Shown here one piece after another: positions 59,303-64,000 of a DNA stretch of 64,000 bases. Under the pieces are notes generated by a model that did no database searches, was not told the origin of the DNA, and saw only the letters and a program-made list of their open reading frames with translations. The stretch is from BOG-908 sp965198915. GTDB lineage: Bacteria; Pseudomonadota; Alphaproteobacteria; Acetobacterales; Acetobacteraceae. The first letter of the stretch is position 1. Each line of letters begins with the position of its first letter. A program made the translations under genes and the position numbers. The stretch is from NCBI GenBank assembly GCA_965198915.1, contig CBDAQC010000004.1, positions 124,001 to 188,000 of the forward strand, read 5' to 3'.

Positions 59303-62300
59303 TCAAGCGTCCGCCATTGCCGGCGCCGGGGTCGCATGCAAGGCGAGCAGGTCTGGCGGCAGCTCCATCACCGCCGGCCCGTCCGTCCAGATCAGCAGGC
59401 AGGTGAGCGTCCGCCCGGGGTACAGCAGGCCCAGCACGGACGCATAGGCGGCCATCTGGCGCAGATACAGCACGGGCACCTCGGCCGGGGAGGCCGGCGG
59501 CTCCCGCCCCGTCTTGAAATCGGCGGCGATGACCCTGGCCGGGGTGACGAGCAGGCGGTCCACCTGGCCGGACACGACGCGGTTTCCGATGACGCCGGAG
59601 ATCGGCTGCTCCGCCCGGCTGCCAGGGCCGAACAGAGCGGAGAGGCCGGGCGTCCGCAGCACGCCCAGCGCCTCCGCCGCGAACGCCGGGGGGTCGTCCA
59701 GCCGGTCCCGCAGCCGTGCCGCGTAGGCCAGGGCAGCGGCCTCGCGGTCCTCCTCCGCCACGTCCGGCAGATGTTGCAGCAGCGCGTGCATGGCCAGGCC
59801 GCGGTTGAAGCGGCCACGCTGCTTCATGCTGGCCAAAGGCGAGCGCGCCGGCGGCACCGGGCCGAGATCGGCACCTTCCGGCCGGCTGGGCGCAAGCGGC
59901 GTGGGCAGAGCGGGCTCGGGCGCCACGGGGCGCGGCCGCCAATCCGGCGCGGCGCCGGCCCAGGCAGGGACGGGCACGGCTGCGGCCGCCGGCTGCGACG
60001 CGGATACGGCAAGCGGGGCGGTCTGCTTCGCCTCCAGGCGCAGCGCCTGGCCCGGCCATGCGTCGAACCGTGCTGGCGCTGCGCCGATCCCCCGCATGGC
60101 GGCGCTGACCTGCTCGTACCAGCTATCCGGCTGCACCGTGTGGGGCTCCCATCCGCAGACGAGAAGCCGGTCACGCGCGCGGGTGAGCGCCACGTATAGC
60201 AGCCGGTTGTATTCGCGGGCGCGGGCGGCGGCGCCGTCCTGCCGTATCGTCTCGATGGCGCGGCAGCGCATGTCCTTGTGCGGCTGCCACAACGGCAGGT
60301 CGGTGCCGGTGCCAGGATCGTGCGCCCAGCACAGGCTGCGCTCGTCCGGCGGCAGGGCGGTGGTGTCCGGCAATATCACCAGCTTCGCCTCCAGCCCCTT
60401 GGCGCCGTGCACCGTCATGATGCGCACCGCGTCGCCTGCGGCTTCCGCCTCGCGCTTCACCTCGGCCGCCGACAGGCGCAGCCAGTGCAGGAAGCCTTGC
60501 AGCGAGGGCGGGTGGGCAGCCGCATGCAGCAGTGCGGCGCTCAGCAGCTCGTCGACCGGCTCGGCCGCTTCTGGCCCCAGCCTGGCGAACAGCCGCGCCC
60601 GCCCGCCGAGCGGGCCCAAAGCCTCGGACAGCAGCGTGTAGGGCGGCGTATAATCGACGCGCGCCAGCAGGGTGAGCAGGAAATCCGCCGCGCGCCGCCA
60701 GTCCGGCCGCTCCGCCGCCCGCGTGCGCAACGCTTCGAACAGGGAGGACTGCCTGCCGGTCGCAAGCTGCATCAGGCTGTCGTCGGTCAGGCCACCCAGG
60801 GGACTGGTCAGCAGTTCGGCCAGGGTCAGGTCGTCCTGCGGCAGCAGCAGGATTTCGCACAGCGCGAGCAGGTCCTGCACGGCGGGCTGGTCGGTCAGCA
60901 CCATGCGGTCCAGCCCGGCCACCGCCACGCCGCGCATCTTCAGCGCGCGCACGAGGGCGCGGTCGAAATCGCCGCGGCGGCGTACCAGGATCAGTATCTC
61001 GCCGGGATGAATGGCGCCTGCCGCCACCTCGCCGGCGATCCAGGCGGAGAGTTGGTTGACCAGGGTCTGCGGCGCCGATTGCTGCGCCTGGTTGATGTGC
61101 GGGATGCTCCACGGCGCGTGCACCGCCGGCTCCGGCCGGGGCGCCAGCGGCCATAGATCCACCCGCCCCGCCTCGCCTGCGCGATGCGCCACGTGGTGCA
61201 GGGTGACGCCCGGCTCGCCCACCCCGCCCTGCGGCCCGAGTGCGCCGGCCACCGCGTCGACCAGGCCCAGTACTGGCGCGGTCGAGCGGAACGAGACGTC
61301 CAGCACGGTGGAGCGCCAGGCCAGGCCGGCCTGGGTCACGCGCTTGCCGTAGATGTCCCGCCAGCGGTCGAATTCGGCGGGATCGGCACCCTGGAAGGAG
61401 TAGATGGATTGCTTGCGGTCGCCTACCGCGAAGATGGTGCGCGCCAGAGCGGCGTCCTCGCGCGCGCCCTCGCCGGTGAAGAAATCCGCCGTCAGCCGGT
61501 CGGCGATGTGCCACTGCGCCGGGGCGGTGTCCTGCACCTCGTCCAGCAGAAGGTGGTCTAGCCCACCATCCAGCTTGAACAGCACCCAGGCGGCCGCACC
61601 CTCATCCTCCAGCAGGCCGGCGGTGCGGCCGATCAGGTCGTCGTAATCCAGCAGGGCGCGGCGGTCCTTGGCGCCGGCGTACAGGCGCAGGATCGGTGCG
61701 GCCAGCGTCAGCAATGCGGCGGACGCGTCCGCCAGGCGCAGTGCGCGCAAGCTGTCCTGCACCGCCTCCACCCGCGCCTGTTCGGCGGCACAGGCCGGGA
61801 TGATGGTGTCGTGCTGTGCGGCCAGCTTGGCGTTGGCAAAGGCGCTGAGCGCGCAGTGCTTGCCCTCCTTGGTGTAGAACTCGCAGGTCCAGCTCGCCCA
61901 GTGCTCCACGCGCAGGTCGTGCGGCAGGGAGAGCCAGTCCAGCAGGCGGCCGGCCTTGGTCTTAACACCGTCGCTGCCGTGACGAGCCGCCAGCGTGATC
62001 TCGGCCGTCAGCGGGCCCTCGTCCGGCCAGGTGACGGCGGCGGCCAGGATGGCCGCCTCGTCCGCCTGCGTGGCCCCGGCGGCACGGCGCATGGCGGCCC
62101 GCAAGGCGTCGGGCGGCAGGGCGAGCGCGTCCGCCAGCCGATGCCGCGCGTGCTCCAGCGTCTCGACCAGGCCCGCGAACCCGTCCGCGCTGACCAGGCC
62201 AGCCAGGGCGGCCAGCGCCTGCGGGTCTGCCTGGGGAAGGGCCACCTCGCGCGCGTGCTGCAGCGCCGCGCGCGCCTCCGCCGTCTCGACGAGCTGGAAG

Positions 62301-62707
62301 TGCGGCGAGATGTGCGCCTCCAGCGGGAAGCGTTTCAGCAGCGACTGGCAGAAGGCGTGTATGGTGCCGATACGCATACCGCCCGGCAGGTCCAGCACAC
62401 GGGCGAACAGGGCACGCGCCTGGCGCAGGTTGGCGGCGCTGGCCGGGACGTCCAGCTCCTGCAGCGCGTGCGCCAGATCAGCGTCCGGTGCCGCCACCCA
62501 GCTACCCAGCCGCCTCTGCAGGCGTATGGCCATCTCGGCGGCCGCCGCCTTCGTGTAGGTCAGGCAGAGTATGCGTGCCGGGTCCGCGCCGGCCAGCATG
62601 AGGCGCAGCAGCCGATCGATCAGCAGCTTGGTCTTGCCTGTGCCGGCATGGGCGGAGACGAAGGCGGAGGCGCGCGGGTCGGAGGCGGCGCGTTGGTGGG
62701 TGGTCAT
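59303..62707 (-). CDS. addA: Double-strand break repair helicase-nuclease AddA
   Basis: 1134 residues. UvrD-type helicase motifs: Walker A AHAGTGKT at 19-26, TYTKAAAAEMAIRL (motif Ia), LLLDEVQDTAPAQW (motif II), GDRKQSIYSFQGA (motif III), VHGAKGLEAKLVILPDT (motif V region) and YVALTRARDRLLVCGW (motif VI). The C-terminal RecB-family nuclease has GQVDRLLVTPARVIAADFKTG and YLRQMAAYASVL, so its active-site D-x-K appears intact. AddA works with AddB to process DNA ends for RecA. addB, usually just upstream, is not within the 1.3 kb visible before it; TIGR02300 takes that place. Confidence 0.95.
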   Translation of the reverse strand: MTTHQRAASDPRASAFVSAHAGTGKTKLLIDRLLRLMLAGADPARILCLTYTKAAAAEMAIRLQRRLGSWVAAPDADLAHALQELDVPASAANLRQARALFARVLDLPGGMRIGTIHAFCQSLLKRFPLEAHISPHFQLVETAEARAALQHAREVALPQADPQALAALAGLVSADGFAGLVETLEHARHRLADALALPPDALRAAMRRAAGATQADEAAILAAAVTWPDEGPLTAEITLAARHGSDGVKTKAGRLLDWLSLPHDLRVEHWASWTCEFYTKEGKHCALSAFANAKLAAQHDTIIPACAAEQARVEAVQDSLRALRLADASAALLTLAAPILRLYAGAKDRRALLDYDDLIGRTAGLLEDEGAAAWVLFKLDGGLDHLLLDEVQDTAPAQWHIADRLTADFFTGEGAREDAALARTIFAVGDRKQSIYSFQGADPAEFDRWRDIYGKRVTQAGLAWRSTVLDVSFRSTAPVLGLVDAVAGALGPQGGVGEPGVTLHHVAHRAGEAGRVDLWPLAPRPEPAVHAPWSIPHINQAQQSAPQTLVNQLSAWIAGEVAAGAIHPGEILILVRRRGDFDRALVRALKMRGVAVAGLDRMVLTDQPAVQDLLALCEILLLPQDDLTLAELLTSPLGGLTDDSLMQLATGRQSSLFEALRTRAAERPDWRRAADFLLTLLARVDYTPPYTLLSEALGPLGGRARLFARLGPEAAEPVDELLSAALLHAAAHPPSLQGFLHWLRLSAAEVKREAEAAGDAVRIMTVHGAKGLEAKLVILPDTTALPPDERSLCWAHDPGTGTDLPLWQPHKDMRCRAIETIRQDGAAARAREYNRLLYVALTRARDRLLVCGWEPHTVQPDSWYEQVSAAMRGIGAAPARFDAWPGQALRLEAKQTAPLAVSASQPAAAAVPVPAWAGAAPDWRPRPVAPEPALPTPLAPSRPEGADLGPVPPARSPLASMKQRGRFNRGLAMHALLQHLPDVAEEDREAAALAYAARLRDRLDDPPAFAAEALGVLRTPGLSALFGPGSRAEQPISGVIGNRVVSGQVDRLLVTPARVIAADFKTGREPPASPAEVPVLYLRQMAAYASVLGLLYPGRTLTCLLIWTDGPAVMELPPDLLALHATPAPAMADA

Positions 62708-62782
62708 GGGGCCTTATAGCGCAGGCCGGGCGTCTTGCCTGCAAGCAAGGCTGAGGCGCGGGCTCCAGACCCGTTCAATCAG

Positions 62783-62890
62783 GAACGCTCACCGTTGAGC
62801 GAAGTCTCCGAGACTCGTCACCAGCGACCCGAGCAAAATGGGAGCTGGGGCCAAGGCCCCAGCGGGGTTTGGGGCAGAGCCCCATTCTGC
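62783..62890. repeat. Tandem hairpins and repeat family A right arm before addA
   Basis: CGCTCA-CCGT-TGAGCG at 62,786-62,801 and GTCTC-C-GAGAC at 62,804-62,814 stand side by side. From about 62,838 a family A right arm follows: GGGGCC/GGCCCC stem, then CGGGG and TTGGGGCAGAGCCCC. On the minus strand this is the end of the TIGR02300 transcript and the leader of addA. Confidence 0.6.
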
Positions 62891-62896
62891 CCCGGT

Positions 62897-63250
62897 TCAG
62901 TGCTCAGGCGGCTCGTCCAGCCCCGCTTCCGCGTCAGGCTCTTCTTCCGCCTCCTCCTCGACCGTATCGGCGTCCTCGTCAGCCTCCACCTCATCCTCGT
63001 CTGTCTCGAGCACGGGCGCGCCGTCATCATCCGCGTCACGCGCGGCAGGCGCCGGCGCCTTCATCATGCGGTGTCGGGCAGGGCTGCGCCGAATCGGCGG
63101 CGGCCGGGGTGCTTCGGGCGGCTGTTCCGTGCCGCATTTCGGGCAGACGGGCGGGGTGCGCGCAAGGTCGTAGAAGCGGGTCGCACAGGACACGCAAACA
63201 CGCTTGCTGCCCACCCCGGGCAGGCGGTCCGCTCTTGCAACGTAGGTCAT
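62897..63250 (-). CDS. TIGR02300 family (FYDL zinc-ribbon) protein
   Basis: 117 residues. The conserved start is GSKRVCVSCATRFYDLARTPPVCPKCGTEQP, a four-Cys zinc ribbon with the FYDL motif typical of alphaproteobacteria. The C-terminal half is low-complexity and extremely acidic (runs of E, D and A), which suggests a flexible tail. Function is unknown. It is often found beside aroA or cmk genes in other genomes, which are not seen here. Confidence 0.88.
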   Translation of the reverse strand: MTYVARADRLPGVGSKRVCVSCATRFYDLARTPPVCPKCGTEQPPEAPRPPPIRRSPARHRMMKAPAPAARDADDDGAPVLETDEDEVEADEDADTVEEEAEEEPDAEAGLDEPPEH

Positions 63251-63308
63251 TGTGCGGCCTGGCAGTCGGCCAGACAGGTAGCGTTAGCGCAAGGGGTTGC
63301 GGGCACCC

Positions 63309-63608
63309 TTATCGGGCACCGCGGGCGATGCGGCCGGCCAAATACTGGGCGTTGCTGACGCCTTCGTAGCTCATGGAAAACGGGCGGCCCTTCGTGCTCT
63401 CGACGGGCGCCTCGGCCTTTACCGCCGGCTTGGCACGCTTGCGCGCGGTGGCGGCCTTTGCGGCCTTCGCCGCTGCGGCCAAAGTGGCATCGGCAGCGCG
63501 GTCGGTCGCGTCAATGTCGCGGGCAGACCAGGAACGGACATCCTGCTGAAGCTTGGCGGCGAAACGGTCCGTGTTGGCATCGTCGGGCGCGGTTGTCTCA
63601 TCTGTCAT
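63309..63608 (-). CDS. Small Lys/Ala-rich protein of unknown function
   Basis: 99 residues. An acidic N-terminus (TDETTAPDDANTDRF) is followed by DVRSWSARDIDATDRAADATLAAAAKAAKAATARKRAKPAVKAEAPVE, an Ala/Lys-rich stretch like histone-type tails, and ends in STKGRPFSMSYEGVSNAQYLAGRIARG. ATG 63,608 has GAGGTG six bases upstream and is preferred to a longer frame. The basic region could bind nucleic acid, but I recognise no family. Confidence 0.6.
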   Translation of the reverse strand: MTDETTAPDDANTDRFAAKLQQDVRSWSARDIDATDRAADATLAAAAKAAKAATARKRAKPAVKAEAPVESTKGRPFSMSYEGVSNAQYLAGRIARGAR

Positions 63609-63737
63609 CAGGGACACCTCATTCAGGGGGTAAATGGCCAGTCCAGGCCAGCCGGCGGAGTGGCGCGGCACTTATGTAAGTATAGCCCCGCCGCGTTGTA
63701 AGTGAAACCCTGGTGAGCGGACCCGGTTCGCCAGCCG

Positions 63738-64000
63738 CTACTGCAACCGCGGCAGCGCCAACTGGCCGATCTCGACCGGAACCGCAGCCACGGCCCGGAT
63801 CGCACGCGACAGCAGGAGCAGCAGGTAGGCGGCGACCGGCAGCAGGTAGGCGGCAACCATGGCCGCGTCGGGCAGCTGCTCCACGCTGATCGCCACCAGC
63901 GTCAACGCCACATAATACAGGAAAGCTGCCACGAACGCGCCCCAGGCAACGGAGAGGAAGCTCCCAATTGCAGCGGCGGCTGTGCCGAAATGCTGACGTG
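63738..64000 (-). CDS. Membrane protein, C-terminal part (start outside window)
   Basis: The minus-strand frame is open to the window edge, giving at least 86 residues. Three hydrophobic segments are visible (about GSFLSVAWGAFVAAFLYYVALTL with an Ala-rich lead-in, AAMVAAYLLPVAAYLLLLLS, and AVAAVPVEIGQLAL). The family is not recognisable. An internal GTG at 63,932 could be read as a start, but the hydrophobic sequence continues upstream of it, so the protein is probably longer. Confidence 0.5.
   Translation of the reverse strand, partial: RQHFGTAAAAIGSFLSVAWGAFVAAFLYYVALTLVAISVEQLPDAAMVAAYLLPVAAYLLLLLSRAIRAVAAVPVEIGQLALPRLQ

Noticed and set aside
62774..62785. GTTC-N6-GAAC upstream of addA as a LexA box.
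   Set aside because: The alphaproteobacterial box is a direct repeat with seven bases between (GTTC-N7-GTTC). This is an inverted repeat with six.

Overview
The window is GC-rich and gene-dense. Several features point to an alphaproteobacterium, most likely of the acetic-acid-bacteria family Acetobacteraceae: a fused transaldolase/phosphoglucose isomerase inside a pentose-phosphate operon, a FYDL zinc-ribbon protein of the TIGR02300 type, LexA boxes of the GTTC-N7-GTTC type, and DUF6481 and entericidin-like genes. The family assignment is inference; no rRNA or tRNA gene was found to test it. I recognise no transcription-factor gene anywhere in the window.

Layout. 1-8.4 kb: the end of a YqgE/AlgH gene, clpB, a two-gene DUF5872/DUF3140 unit behind a possible general-stress promoter, an odd uracil-DNA-glycosylase homologue, a lytic transglycosylase, moaB and a short-chain dehydrogenase. 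8.5-15.3 kb: a metallo-beta-lactamase-fold hydrolase, a radical SAM gene whose promoter is bracketed by two LexA boxes, and an RND efflux adaptor plus pump. 15.4-26.9 kb: a nine-gene pentose-phosphate/gluconate block (tkt, tal-pgi fusion, gnd, zwf, two HAD phosphatases, pgl, rpiA, gntK). 26.9-32 kb: a small unknown gene, phbB, a secreted repeat protein, manC and an M20 amidohydrolase. 32-46.2 kb: an exopolysaccharide locus read in both directions from about 43.1 kb, with a priming glycosyl-phosphotransferase, an AAA ATPase, a Wzc/GumC-like protein with a ruined P-loop, six glycosyltransferase or glycosyltransferase-like genes, glf and a FemAB-like acyltransferase. No Wza, Wzx, Wzy or exosortase gene is present. 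46.3-53.4 kb: an alpha/beta hydrolase, truB, a small membrane protein, a decayed second copy of the truB 3' end, rpsO, pnp and a nitronate-monooxygenase-like gene with four extra Cys. 53.4-64 kb: a DUF1501/DUF1800 pair, DUF6481, an OmpA-like lipoprotein, DUF3667, entericidin, a small membrane protein, trxA, addA (no addB beside it), TIGR02300, a small unknown protein and the start of a membrane protein cut by the window edge.

Two intergenic repeat families run through the window. Family B is a pair of AT-rich hairpins, each next to a CAAAAGTTTTTTG-like box, around a variable spacer of roughly 40-110 bases. It usually begins right after one stop codon and ends just before the next gene. The hairpin stems change sequence between copies but keep pairing, so the fold looks conserved. 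Family A is a larger GC-rich nested inverted repeat; copies lie on both sides of clpB, between rpsO and pnp, and upstream of addA.

The strongest candidate for something undescribed is the radical SAM gene at 9.5 kb. Its promoter lies between two perfect LexA boxes and its protein ends in a QLSLF sliding-clamp-type motif, which together suggest an SOS-induced, replisome-linked DNA-repair enzyme.
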